Shown piece by piece: positions 34,897-43,942 of a DNA stretch of 64,000 nucleotides (positions are counted from its first letter, which is position 1; each line of letters opens with the position of its first letter). Origin of the DNA: Zhongshania sp. R06B22 (lineage in GTDB: Bacteria > Pseudomonadota > Gammaproteobacteria > Pseudomonadales > Spongiibacteraceae); contig NZ_JBFRYB010000001.1 in NCBI RefSeq assembly GCF_040892595.1, positions 1,612,001 to 1,676,000 on the forward strand, in the 5' to 3' direction. The position numbers were made by a program, and so were the translations under genes. The notes beneath the pieces were generated by a model that did no database searches, was not told the origin of the DNA, and saw only the letters and a program-made list of their open reading frames with translations.

Positions 34897-36138
34897 ATGG
34901 GCGGTCTCAGTGACTCAATACTTAGCGATGCAATGTCTTACACGCGTCCTGCGGACATTAGCGCTAAATTAGCGGAATTGCGTGAGCATCGGCCGATCTG
35001 TTTGATCGAGCCTGAGGATATTCGTCCGTATTGGGCGATAACCCGTTACGAAGATATTCGCTATATCGAATCGAATCCTGAGCTATTTAGCGCAGAGCCC
35101 AGAGCGGTCTTAATTTTAGAGGCCTTAGAAAAATTAAATCAAGAGCGCTTCGGTGAAATCATGGGGGTGAAAACCCTGGTTCACATGGATGGTGAGCGTC
35201 ATTTAGCCCTGCGTAAAATTACCCGTGATTGGTTTATGCCGGCCAATATTGCCAAAATGCGCGGTCATGTTGCCGAGCTGGCAGAAAGCTTTATCGAGCG
35301 AATGAAAGATATGGATGGTGAGTGCGATTTTGCCAGTGACATTGCTTTTTGGTATCCCTTGCGGGTTGTGCTGCAGCTGATCGGTATTCCCGAGAGCGAT
35401 GAGGCCCATATACTAGATTTAACCCAGCGCCTCTTTGCTCCAGAGGGTTTTGCTAGCGCCGAAAAAGATTCCATGACCGTGTTTATGGAGTGCGTGCAGG
35501 CAATGGCGGAGTATTTTACGGTGCTAGCAGATGATCGCCGCGCCGCGCCAAGAGACGATATTGCCAGCGTGCTAGCCAATGCAAGACTCGACGGTGAATT
35601 GATCGATCCGTTTACCCTGACCTCGTATTTTGTGTTGCTAGCTACTGCGGGTCACGATACCACTAGTGCAACGATCGCTGGCGGCTTGCAGGCCCTTATT
35701 CAAAACCCGGCGCAGCGTAAAGCTTTACTTGATGATCCTAGCCTTTATCCAGCCGCTGCCGATGAGTGTGTTCGCTGGGTGACACCGGTGAAGCACTTTG
35801 CGAGAACCGTGCTTGCGGATACCGAGCTACGTGGTGTGAGTCTTAAAAAAGGCGATACCGTTGCCATGTTTTTTGAAGCGGCCAATCGGGATGGTGACGC
35901 CATCCCGCAGCCAGAGGTTTTTGACGTGTCGCGCAAGGCAAGTAAGCATCTGGCATTCGGCCAAGGCCGTCATAACTGTTTGGGTATGCATTTGGCAAGA
36001 ATGGAAGTGGAGACATTTTTGCGTTTGCTGCTGCCCCAGCTGGAAAGCATTGAATTGAATGGCGAGCCTGCCTATATTCCAAGTCATTTTGTGAGTGGCT
36101 TAAGCTCATTACCTATTAAATATAAATTTAAAGCCTAG
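34897..36138 (+). CDS. cytochrome P450 (bacterial class I)
   Basis: A P450 of 413 residues from the ATG at 34897; AAGGA lies seven bases upstream, while the ATG at 34891 is only one base from it. Numbering from 34891, the haem loop is HLAFGQGRHNCLGMHLARME with Cys363, ExxR is E292-C-V-R295, and the I-helix is ATAGHDTTSATIAGG. It differs from the P450 at 21511 in I-helix and haem-loop detail, so it is a different family. It follows the di-haem lipoprotein by 72 bp and may share its TetR control. Redox partners are probably those at 56491-58055. Confidence 0.9.
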   Translation: MGGLSDSILSDAMSYTRPADISAKLAELREHRPICLIEPEDIRPYWAITRYEDIRYIESNPELFSAEPRAVLILEALEKLNQERFGEIMGVKTLVHMDGERHLALRKITRDWFMPANIAKMRGHVAELAESFIERMKDMDGECDFASDIAFWYPLRVVLQLIGIPESDEAHILDLTQRLFAPEGFASAEKDSMTVFMECVQAMAEYFTVLADDRRAAPRDDIASVLANARLDGELIDPFTLTSYFVLLATAGHDTTSATIAGGLQALIQNPAQRKALLDDPSLYPAAADECVRWVTPVKHFARTVLADTELRGVSLKKGDTVAMFFEAANRDGDAIPQPEVFDVSRKASKHLAFGQGRHNCLGMHLARMEVETFLRLLLPQLESIELNGEPAYIPSHFVSGLSSLPIKYKFKA

Positions 36139-36483
36139 GCTGGCTTGATGATTTAATGGCAATTTTTTAGCGTCGGGAATGACATCGATAAATGATTTTT
36201 TATTGCTGTGATTTCCGATTTATTTTTTCGATAATCAAGACTGCCATTAATGTATCTAGATACGTTTTTCTGGGTTTAATTTCCTCCGCCTGTGAAGAAA
36301 TGACTGTGTGTTAATTTAGTTATTGCTTTTCCTGCTAAGCACAATGAAGTAGGGCTCTTTCTCCAGATATTGTGATCTGGTCCTGAAAATACCGACATTC
36401 TGGCCATGGAATGCCGCTGTTAGTTTGCATGCTTGCTGGTCAATGGTTATGGTTATGTATCCCTGATAGACCGGAGCCGTCGT
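36139..36483. other. Upstream region of the GH13 phosphorylase
   Basis: A 345-bp region with no recognised gene. It contains a perfect 12-base palindrome GTATCTAGATAC at 36252-36263. A ribosome-binding site GGAG at 36473-36476 fixes the start of the next gene at 36484. The promoter is expected here but no convincing -35/-10 pair was picked out. Confidence 0.4.
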
Positions 36484-37926
36484 ATGGCCTTGCGCAATGC
36501 TGTGCAGTTAATTTGTTATCCCAATCGTCTTGGTAATAATCTTAAAGATTTACACACTGTCATTGAGAAGCATTTTTCGGAAGCGATAGGTGGCGTGCAT
36601 ATACTGCCTTTTTTTCCGTCCAATGCTGATGCGGGATTTTCGCCATTGACCCACAAAGAAGTCGATCCGGAATACGGTGATTGGGACGATATAGAGCGAA
36701 TTTCGGTAAAATATGACCTCTGTTGCGATGTCACCGTCAATCATATTTCTGACGAATCTGAGGAGTTTAAGGACTTCGTTGCCAAGGGCTACGATTCTGA
36801 ATATGCCGATCTCTTTGTGCATGTCGATAAGTTTGGTGAGATCAGTCCTGATGATCTAGCAAAAATTCATATCCGCAAGGAGAAGGAGCCGTTTCGGCGG
36901 GTGGACTTTGCCGACGGCAGCACCGGCCGAGTTTGGTGTACCTTTACCGAGCATCAGATTGATTTAAATTATGAATCTGATCAGACCTTTCAGCTGATGG
37001 AGAATTATATCGGTTTTCTCGCCCAGCGCGGGGTGAAGTTATTCCGCCTTGATGCCTTTGGATATACGACCAAGCGTATTGGCACGAGTTGTTTTTTGGT
37101 TGAACCGGATGTCTACCGCAACCTCGATTGGATCAATAGTGTTGCCCAGTTGCACGGCGCGGAGGTCTTGCCAGAGGTGCATGATCACAGCAGTTATCAG
37201 TACGCTATCAGCCGCCGTAATATGCATCCCTATGGTTTTGCCTTGCCGCCGCTGTTGCTGTTTTCGCTACTTGATGCCAATAGCGTTTACCTAAAGAACT
37301 GGCTGCGAATGTGTCCGCGCAATATGGTCACGGTGCTTGATACCCACGACGGCATTTGTATTCCGGATGTGGAAGGGGTGTTGCCGGAAGAAAAGATCCG
37401 CGCCTTGATCGATAATATTTCCAGTCGCAGTGCCGACCCCATACTGCGGCGCTCGGCGGCTAATATTCACAGTGTTGGCGCTATCTACCAGCTGACGTGT
37501 ACCTTTTACGATGCCTTGATGCGCAACGATGATGCCTATTTGGCAGCGCGTGCGATCCAGTTTTTCTCGCCAGGTATTCCGCAGGTTTACTACGTTGGCC
37601 TGTTGGCGGGCTGCAATGACAATGAATTGATGGAGGAGACGGGTGAGCTACGGGATATTAACCGTCATTTCTATACAATGAACGAAGTGGATGAGGCAGT
37701 TGAGCAGCCGGTGGTGCAGCGATTGCTTGCTCTGATGCGCTTTAGAAGTAATTACCCCGCATTTGATGGTCATTTTGAGCTGGGCTACTCCAATGATTCC
37801 AGCGTCTCAATGGCATGGCGGCATGGCGATTATTACTGCCATCTCTTCGTCGACTTGAATTTTAATACTTCTAGCATTACTTATCTGGATGAGGAGTCCT
37901 TGGCGGAATGTCGCCTGCAGTGTTGA
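36484..37926 (+). CDS. GH13_18 sugar phosphorylase, probable glucosylglycerol phosphorylase
   Basis: A 480-residue GH13 subfamily 18 enzyme from the ATG at 36484, with GGAG seven bases upstream. The TTG at 36433 lacks support. It begins with the family form NAVQLICYPNRLGNN. The nucleophile region is GVKLFRLDAFGYTTKRIG, the acid/base region AEVLPEVHDHSSYQYA, and the stabiliser region TVLDTHDGI. The subfamily includes sucrose phosphorylase and glucosylglycerol phosphorylase (known from Marinobacter). With ggpPS 4.6 kb away, reversible phosphorolysis of glucosylglycerol to glucose-1-phosphate and glycerol is the best guess. Sucrose is the alternative. Confidence 0.82.
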   Translation: MALRNAVQLICYPNRLGNNLKDLHTVIEKHFSEAIGGVHILPFFPSNADAGFSPLTHKEVDPEYGDWDDIERISVKYDLCCDVTVNHISDESEEFKDFVAKGYDSEYADLFVHVDKFGEISPDDLAKIHIRKEKEPFRRVDFADGSTGRVWCTFTEHQIDLNYESDQTFQLMENYIGFLAQRGVKLFRLDAFGYTTKRIGTSCFLVEPDVYRNLDWINSVAQLHGAEVLPEVHDHSSYQYAISRRNMHPYGFALPPLLLFSLLDANSVYLKNWLRMCPRNMVTVLDTHDGICIPDVEGVLPEEKIRALIDNISSRSADPILRRSAANIHSVGAIYQLTCTFYDALMRNDDAYLAARAIQFFSPGIPQVYYVGLLAGCNDNELMEETGELRDINRHFYTMNEVDEAVEQPVVQRLLALMRFRSNYPAFDGHFELGYSNDSSVSMAWRHGDYYCHLFVDLNFNTSSITYLDEESLAECRLQC

Positions 37927-37943
37927 TACTCATTTCTTGATTT

Positions 37944-37979
37944 CTGTGTAAACCCTGCTTTTATAAGGGTATTACACAG
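37944..37979 (+). terminator. Hairpin after the GH13 phosphorylase gene
   Basis: CTGTGTAA-ACCCT (37944-37956) pairs with AGGGT-TTACACAG (37966-37979, one bulged A). This gives 13 base pairs, 17 bases after the stop. There is no T-run, so it may be a processed or Rho-assisted end. Confidence 0.5.
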
Positions 37980-38185
37980 GGATTTGCTTGTGATAAAGGG
38001 TAGACAAGCACGGAAATGTCTATATACTCACTCCCAGCTAGAAAGTTCGACCTATATTTATGTACACCATTTCGAAGTCCTGTCTGTAGTTTTCGTCCTG
38101 TACTTCATAAGTAATAGAATCACTTCCAGCCTAATCGGTCTGATTTCAGATCAAAATTACCTTTGAATATATCAGGAATAAAATT

Positions 38186-38392
38186 ATGTCTACTACTACT
38201 GGCACAGTAAAATGGTTCAACGAATCTAAAGGCTTTGGCTTCATCGAGCAAGAATCTGGCCCAGACGTTTTCGCTCACTTCAGCGCAATCTCTGGTTCAG
38301 GCTTCAAAACTTTGGTTGAAGGCCAGCGCGTACAGTTCACTGTTACTCAAGGACAAAAAGGTCCTCAAGCAGAGAACATCGTAGCACTGTAA
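38186..38392 (+). CDS. cold-shock protein, CspA family
   Basis: A 68-residue cold-shock domain protein. RNP1 is KGFGFIE and RNP2 is DVFAHF, in the usual order after [10 protein letters not shown]. It binds single-stranded RNA/DNA as an RNA chaperone. Codon use is strongly biased (ACT, GGC, TTC, GTT), as in highly expressed genes. The 259-bp upstream gap leaves room for a long leader, as is common for csp mRNAs. AGGAA precedes the ATG and a strong terminator follows. Confidence 0.95.
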   Translation: MSTTTGTVKWFNESKGFGFIEQESGPDVFAHFSAISGSGFKTLVEGQRVQFTVTQGQKGPQAENIVAL

Positions 38393-38452
38393 TTTGCTAT
38401 GGGCTGGGCCTTCGGGTTCCAGCCAGCTTCAAACCCTTGTGGATTGAATGCT

Positions 38453-38486
38453 AAAGGGGCAGGACCTATGGGTCTTGCCCTTTTTT
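38453..38486 (+). terminator. Rho-independent terminator of the csp gene
   Basis: GGGCAGGACC pairs with GGTCTTGCCC across a short loop, followed directly by TTTTTTC. It is a textbook terminator 60 bases after the csp stop. Confidence 0.85.
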
Positions 38487-38567
38487 CTTTTCAGAAGCAC
38501 TATTTTTATTTGCGTACATTGCGCCACCGCCGCGTGTTTATTCTGGCGGTATTACAGGAAAAACACC

Positions 38568-39956
38568 GTGAGTCAGCTAGAATTTTCTACCCTTCCCTTA
38601 AATCCCGCTTTATTAGATAACTTGAATTCATTGGGCTATACCGAAATGACCCCGATTCAAGCCAAGGCCTTGCCGCACACCTTGCATGGCAAAGACGTGA
38701 TTGCGCAGGGGAAAACCGGCTCCGGGAAAACCGCTGTATTCGGTTTGACGCAGCTGCAAAAGCTCGATGTTAAACGTTTTTATGTGCAGTCATTGGTCTT
38801 GTGCCCGACCCGTGAACTGGCCGACCAAGTTGCCAAGGAGTTACGCAAGCTAGCGCGTACCATCCACAATATTAAAGTGCTTACCCTCTGTGGTGGCATG
38901 CCCTTTGGTCCGCAAATTGGCTCGTTGGAGCACGGCGCTCATATCGTTGTTGGCACGCCAGGAAGAATTGAAGAGCATGTTCGCAAAGGCACGCTTAAGT
39001 TAGAAAACGTCAATACTCTGATATTGGACGAAGCTGATCGTATGTTGGAAATGGGTTTCCAAGATTCACTCGATACTATTATTGGCTATATTCCCAAAGA
39101 GCGTCAGACTTTACTTTTTAGCGCGACTTATCCCGACGAGATTCAGGATGTGGCGATGCGGATCATGCAGCGTCCCTTACTCGTGAAAGTAGAGTCTACC
39201 CATGATAATGAGAGTATTGCCCAGCACTTTTTTAAAGTCGCAGATAATACCCAGCGCATTGTTGCCGTTAAATTACTATTACTTCGTTACCGCCCTGATT
39301 CAACGGTGATATTCTGTAATACCCGTCATGAAACCCAGCAGGTGTGTGACGATTTGCGCGAAGCCGGATTCAGCGTGTCGGCCTTACACGGCGATCTAGA
39401 TCAAAAAATGCGTGACCAAACCTTGGTGCGTTTCGCCAATAAAAGTGTGTCGGTGCTAGTTGCCACTGATGTGGCCGCACGCGGTTTGGATATAGATGCC
39501 TTGGATGCGGTGATTAATTACCATATTGCTCGCGATGCTGAAGTGCATATTCACCGCATAGGCCGTACCGGGCGAGCGGGCGGAAAAGGGATTGCCTGCA
39601 GTCTCTATACCGAGCGCGAAAGTGCCAAAATTGCTCGTATTGAAGAGATGCGTGGCAGCAAGGTAGTTCCTGAGGCGCTGCCCAATATTAATCATCTAGA
39701 TAAACCTACCTTTAAGCCGCCGATGGCCTGCCTACAGATTGATGGTGGTAAAAAGCAAAAGGTACGCCCCGGTGATATCGTTGGTGCCCTTACCGGCGCA
39801 GATGGTATTGAAGGTACTGATGTTGGGAAAATTCATGTCTTTGACAATACCGCCTATGTGGCGGTGCGCAATGATGTGGTGGCCGATGCGCTGCGTAAAT
39901 TAAGTGAAGGGCAACTCAAAGGTCGCAATTTTAGAGTGCGCCGTATTCGCGGTTAA
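38568..39956 (+). CDS. dbpA: ATP-dependent RNA helicase DbpA
   Basis: A DEAD-box helicase of 462 residues from the GTG at 38568 (AGGAAAA upstream). The longer frame starting within the csp terminator is not credible. Motifs are GKTGSGKT (I), DEAD (II), SAT (III) and [10 protein letters not shown] (VI). The C-terminal domain CLQIDGGKKQKVRPGDIVGALTG is diagnostic of DbpA, which binds hairpin 92 of 23S rRNA and acts in late 50S subunit assembly. It follows csp, which is a reasonable pairing for cold growth, but the terminator between them suggests separate transcription. Confidence 0.93.
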   Translation: MSQLEFSTLPLNPALLDNLNSLGYTEMTPIQAKALPHTLHGKDVIAQGKTGSGKTAVFGLTQLQKLDVKRFYVQSLVLCPTRELADQVAKELRKLARTIHNIKVLTLCGGMPFGPQIGSLEHGAHIVVGTPGRIEEHVRKGTLKLENVNTLILDEADRMLEMGFQDSLDTIIGYIPKERQTLLFSATYPDEIQDVAMRIMQRPLLVKVESTHDNESIAQHFFKVADNTQRIVAVKLLLLRYRPDSTVIFCNTRHETQQVCDDLREAGFSVSALHGDLDQKMRDQTLVRFANKSVSVLVATDVAARGLDIDALDAVINYHIARDAEVHIHRIGRTGRAGGKGIACSLYTERESAKIARIEEMRGSKVVPEALPNINHLDKPTFKPPMACLQIDGGKKQKVRPGDIVGALTGADGIEGTDVGKIHVFDNTAYVAVRNDVVADALRKLSEGQLKGRNFRVRRIRG

Positions 39957-39990
39957 GCTGCGTATACGGATGCCGTACTGTTAAGCAGGT

Positions 39991-41094
39991 ATGAATAGAA
40001 TACTGTTTAATATCCACCGAGTATTGGCATTTCTTATCTGCCTGCCACTGTTGCTGATTTGCGTTAGTGGCAGTGCGCTGGTGTTTAAGCATGAATTAGA
40101 TTCGATATTGATGCCCGAGCGCGTTCTTGTTGGTGAAGCGACCGCGACGCGCTTGCCCTTCGATACACTGCTACAGTCATTTAATAGTCATTACCCCGGC
40201 TACGAAGTCACTGGCTGGCGAATTTTTGCGAAGCCAAATCGATCTGATTTGGTTTATGTGATGGCCCATGGCGGCAGCGATTGGTCTTCGCTGTTTGTCG
40301 ATCCCTATACCGCTAAAATATTGTCACCGCCGCAGCCGCCGCGATATTACTTAACTGATGCGCTGCGTGAACTCCATTACCAGTTATTGCTAGGTAAGGT
40401 GGGTCTATTTATTGCTGCCTTGCTTGCAGTGTTGATGTGCTTGCAAGCAATCACCGGCTTAATTCTGCATCGCAAGTTTTGGAAAGTCTTATTCACCCTT
40501 CGTTTTCAGGCGCGACCGATTATCTATCTGGGCGATATGCACAAATTGGTCGGTGTACTGGTCTCGCCGGTGCTTCTAGTGCTGGGGGTAACGGGGGCTT
40601 ACTGGAATATCAATCAGCTGATCTACAGCGTCGCTCAGCCTCTTGCCGCGCCATATATCGTAGATCAGCGGCTGTACAATTCAAGTCTGTCTGTGGACGC
40701 CTTGGTGGCGGAAAGTCGTAAACGCTTTCCTGGCTTTGAGGTGAGTTTTATTGCTCTTCCCGCCAAACCCGGCTATGCCATTAATGTGCTAGGTGGCCGT
40801 GACCGGCAAAACCCTTTCTTCAGTGAATTTTCTGTTTCCTTGAGCTACCACGCTCAAACTGGTGTCCTGATTACGGCGCGGGACATTCAGGATGCTGAGC
40901 TTGGGGATCAGATCACCCATAGCTTTCGACGCCTTCATTTCGGCGATGTTGCCGGTTTAGGCAGTCGGATGATATGGGCATTGGTGGGTTTTAGCCCGCT
41001 GGCATTGATGCTGAGCGGGCTGTCGATGTATTACTTGCGCAGACCGGTGCGAAAGAGGATAGCAGAGCGGCGGCGTGAAGGCCGAGCGCAATAA
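39991..41094 (+). CDS. PepSY-associated transmembrane protein
   Basis: A 367-residue inner-membrane protein with four membrane helices: near residues 12-32, 128-150, 185-205 and 325-345. The N-terminal helix HRVLAFLICLPLLLICVSGSALVF and the following periplasmic stretch match PepSY-TM proteins. Members of the family include iron-uptake-related reductases and proteins of unknown role. Conserved His residues in HKLVGVLVSPVLL and RRLHFGD could bind haem (inference). It starts 34 bp after dbpA and may be cotranscribed. Confidence 0.8.
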   Translation: MNRILFNIHRVLAFLICLPLLLICVSGSALVFKHELDSILMPERVLVGEATATRLPFDTLLQSFNSHYPGYEVTGWRIFAKPNRSDLVYVMAHGGSDWSSLFVDPYTAKILSPPQPPRYYLTDALRELHYQLLLGKVGLFIAALLAVLMCLQAITGLILHRKFWKVLFTLRFQARPIIYLGDMHKLVGVLVSPVLLVLGVTGAYWNINQLIYSVAQPLAAPYIVDQRLYNSSLSVDALVAESRKRFPGFEVSFIALPAKPGYAINVLGGRDRQNPFFSEFSVSLSYHAQTGVLITARDIQDAELGDQITHSFRRLHFGDVAGLGSRMIWALVGFSPLALMLSGLSMYYLRRPVRKRIAERRREGRAQ

Positions 41095-41234
41095 ATGCGA
41101 TTGGCTGAGCGCGGTAAGGTCTTTAAATGATTTTTTAGGGGGCTTTATTGGGCCTGCCTCGGCTTTTTTGCGCTGGTAATTTTCATAAATAAGACTAGAA
41201 TTAGATCAAAGTTTAACCAGTTTGAGGCGTGGCG

Positions 41235-42257
41235 ATGAATCCGGTAGCCGGCTCGTCGATTAATCCTATATCTCGGCCCAGTTTACGGCCAGTGACGCCG
41301 GTGGAATTGGCTTCTTCCTCGGCGGGCGCAAATGTAGCTAATACAAAGCCCATCAACACCGCTCTGCCTAGGCCTGTCACTGCGCCTGAGTTTGAAGAAG
41401 CTCCCCTAAATCTACTAAGACCCTCTAAAACCGCTGAATCAATTTTCGCCGAGCAGGGGGTATCTCCCGCCAAAATGGCAATATTGTCGGCAAAACCGGT
41501 ATTACTTGCAGAAGCAATATTGTCGCCAGAAGGCATGATATACGCCGTGGATACGGGTGGCCGGGGTCGGTCCGCTGAAGGTCAAAGCGAGGCCGCTAAA
41601 CAGCTTGGTTTATCCGCTACGGTAGGTGATGGTTCGCCGAATGAGCAAGAAAGTCGGGCGGAGAGCGCAGAAAAATCATCCAGCGCCGCGCAGAGCCGCG
41701 AGCAAGAGCAGGACATTCAAGCTGAGGTGCGCGATCTAGCCGCCCGCGACCGCGAGGTGCGTAATCACGAGCTTGCTCACTCAGTAGCGGGTGGGCGTTA
41801 CAGTGGCTCGCCCAGTTACGAGTTTAAGCGCGGCCCTGATGGCAATAATTATGCAGTGAATGGAGAGGTCAGCATCGATTTGGCTAGAGCCGCGACCCCT
41901 CAAGCTACCATTGAGAAGATGGAAATTGTCCGCCAGGCAGCCTTGGCGCCGGCGGAGCCGAGTAGTCAAGACCGTCAAGTTGCGGCTGAGGCGGCTCGAA
42001 TTGGAGCTCAGGCGCGTCAAGAGTTGCTTGCTGAATCGAGTCAGACTTCTCAAAACACGGTGAGCACTACTAGCGTGGGAGCTGTGCAGCAAAGCTTGGA
42101 AAGTGAGTCGAATTCATTGCGCGACGGTCAGCAAAGCGAGGCTCAACAAAGAGCAGATGTCGACACGCTTAAAGCTCGGCGAGTTAGCAGTCTGTATTCA
42201 GAAAATAGCGGCTTATTCGAGCGCGAGCCGGCAGGGGTGGTAAACAGTCGGGCTTAA
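41235..42257 (+). CDS. putative metalloprotease, CJM1_0395/SprA-related family
   Basis: A 340-residue protein from the ATG at 41235, with GAGG seven bases upstream; the GTG at 41229 is a weaker start. The core at about residues 165-225 has RNHELAHSVAGGRYSG, an HExxH zinc motif (H-E-L-A-H), then GPDGNNYAVNGEVSIDLA, as in the SprA-related (CJM1_0395) family. The flanks are low complexity, rich in Ser, Ala, Glu and Gln. No signal peptide is seen. Substrates are unknown. Confidence 0.78.
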   Translation: MNPVAGSSINPISRPSLRPVTPVELASSSAGANVANTKPINTALPRPVTAPEFEEAPLNLLRPSKTAESIFAEQGVSPAKMAILSAKPVLLAEAILSPEGMIYAVDTGGRGRSAEGQSEAAKQLGLSATVGDGSPNEQESRAESAEKSSSAAQSREQEQDIQAEVRDLAARDREVRNHELAHSVAGGRYSGSPSYEFKRGPDGNNYAVNGEVSIDLARAATPQATIEKMEIVRQAALAPAEPSSQDRQVAAEAARIGAQARQELLAESSQTSQNTVSTTSVGAVQQSLESESNSLRDGQQSEAQQRADVDTLKARRVSSLYSENSGLFEREPAGVVNSRA

Positions 42258-42288
42258 GAAGCGACATGTAGTTAGTGTGAATGAGTAG

Positions 42289-42320
42289 GGGCGCGTCAGT
42301 GATTGGGACGCGCCCTTTGT
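42289..42320 (+). terminator. Terminator between convergent metalloprotease and RhlE-type genes
   Basis: GGGCGCGTC (42289-42297) pairs perfectly with GACGCGCCC (42307-42315), then TTTGTCTTT. It lies 31 bases after the metalloprotease stop. Confidence 0.75.
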
Positions 42321-42340
42321 CTTTGCGGAGCCTAGTTAAA

Positions 42341-43642
42341 TTAGACTTTTGGTGCCGAAGAGCGAGCGCGATTACCGTTGCTGTTGCCATTGCCACTTGG
42401 GCGTCCGCTACGGCGGGCGGCGGGGCGCTGACCATCGCGGTGTTCAGTGTGGCTTTTGGGTCTAGGCTTCCGTGCTGGGCGTTGATTTAAACGTGACTCT
42501 GGCAGAGCGTGAGTTGGCTCAAAGCCAGCCAGTGTTTCCCTTGGCAGCACTTCTTGAATTAGACGCTCGATGTCGGCTAATAGTTTAAAGTCATCCGAGC
42601 AAACCAAGGATACCGCGCTGCCGACTGCACCAGCGCGACCGGTACGACCAATACGGTGTACATAGTCTTCTGGAACATTCGGTAAATCAAAATTGACCAC
42701 CTGTGGAAGTTGGTCAATATCTAAACCGCGGGCGGCGATATCGGTTGCGACTAAGGCGCGCACTGCACCGCTTTTAAAGTCGGCTAAGGCCTTGGTGCGC
42801 GCGCCCTGGCTTTTATTGCCGTGAATCGCTGCGGCGCCGATGCCTGCTTTTTCTAAGTGCGCAGCTAGGCGGTTGGCTCCATGCTTCGTTTTCGAGAATA
42901 TAAGAACCTGTTGCCAGTTATTGCTGTTAATCAGATGCGTTAATAAGGCTGGTTTCTGACTTTTATCAACCGGATAAATTGACTGAGTAACGCTTTTGGC
43001 GGTTGTGATTTCTGGGTTAATAGAAATTTCCACCGGGTTGTTTACCAAGCCTTTCGCGAGTTCGCGAATATCACCAGAGAAGGTGGCGGAAAACATCAGG
43101 TTTTGACGCTGCTTTGGCAATACCGCCAGAATTTTACGAATGTCGTGAATAAAGCCCATGTCTAGCATGCGATCGGCTTCGTCCAATACTAAAATTTCCA
43201 GCTGCTTAAATTTGACGGCGTTTTGATTGTACAAGTCTAATAGCCGACCGGGGGTGGCAACTAACACGTCTACGCCACGGCGTAATTTAATCATTTGCGG
43301 GTTGATTTTAACGCCGCCAAATACCACCGCTGAGCGCAGCGGCAAATGTTTGCCGTATGTTGCTACGCTCTCGCCCACTTGCGCGGCAAGTTCGCGGGTT
43401 GGCGTTAAAATTAAAACACGAGCTTGATTCGCCTGAGCGCGCTCGCCTCGGGATAGTAATTCCAAAATAGGCAGCGTGAATCCCGCTGTTTTGCCGGTGC
43501 CGGTTTGCGCTGCGGCCATAACGTCACGGCCTTCTAATACTGCTGGAATGGCCTGTGCTTGAATGGGGGAAGGGGTGTCGTAACCTTGCTCGGCAACAGC
43601 CGCCAAAATTTGGGCGGATAAGCCCAGGGAGGTAAAACTCAT
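42341..43642 (-). CDS. rhlE: DEAD-box RNA helicase, RhlE-type
   Basis: A DEAD-box helicase of 433 residues from the ATG at 43642 ([13 protein letters not shown], the usual RhlE start). Motifs are [33 protein letters not shown] and [10 protein letters not shown]. The C-terminal tail is basic and Arg/Gly/Asn-rich (residues about 385-433), typical of RhlE helicases that act in ribosome assembly or RNA decay. It is divergent from prfC; the 300-bp gap between them shows no gene. Confidence 0.9.
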   Translation of the reverse strand: MSFTSLGLSAQILAAVAEQGYDTPSPIQAQAIPAVLEGRDVMAAAQTGTGKTAGFTLPILELLSRGERAQANQARVLILTPTRELAAQVGESVATYGKHLPLRSAVVFGGVKINPQMIKLRRGVDVLVATPGRLLDLYNQNAVKFKQLEILVLDEADRMLDMGFIHDIRKILAVLPKQRQNLMFSATFSGDIRELAKGLVNNPVEISINPEITTAKSVTQSIYPVDKSQKPALLTHLINSNNWQQVLIFSKTKHGANRLAAHLEKAGIGAAAIHGNKSQGARTKALADFKSGAVRALVATDIAARGLDIDQLPQVVNFDLPNVPEDYVHRIGRTGRAGAVGSAVSLVCSDDFKLLADIERLIQEVLPRETLAGFEPTHALPESRLNQRPARKPRPKSHTEHRDGQRPAARRSGRPSGNGNSNGNRARSSAPKV

Positions 43643-43942
43643 AGAATCTATCATCTCAAAAATGTCGCATGTCGCGGCGTGATGCTCGTTGCCAGAGTGA
43701 CAGCGGGCGTGCATCTTACTGGATTAGTGGCTTTGGCGCCAGAGTTGTGGTGTGTGAATAGGGCGGAGTACCTGGATGAGGGGCGTTGTGGCGATGATTT
43801 TGGTCTGTCTGAGTTTTCTGGGTGAGTGCTAGTTATTACTGAGTATGATTCGTGAAAAAACAGCGTAAATAACGTAGAATCGCGCCTCCGCCGCGACAGT
43901 CTTTAGATCGCGCCCATTATTTAAGCCAGAAGACCCATTCAG

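Noticed and set aside
38448-38567. Longer N-terminus for DbpA
   Set aside because: It would start within the csp terminator and adds a hydrophobic stretch absent from DbpA; the GTG at 38568 has a ribosome-binding site.
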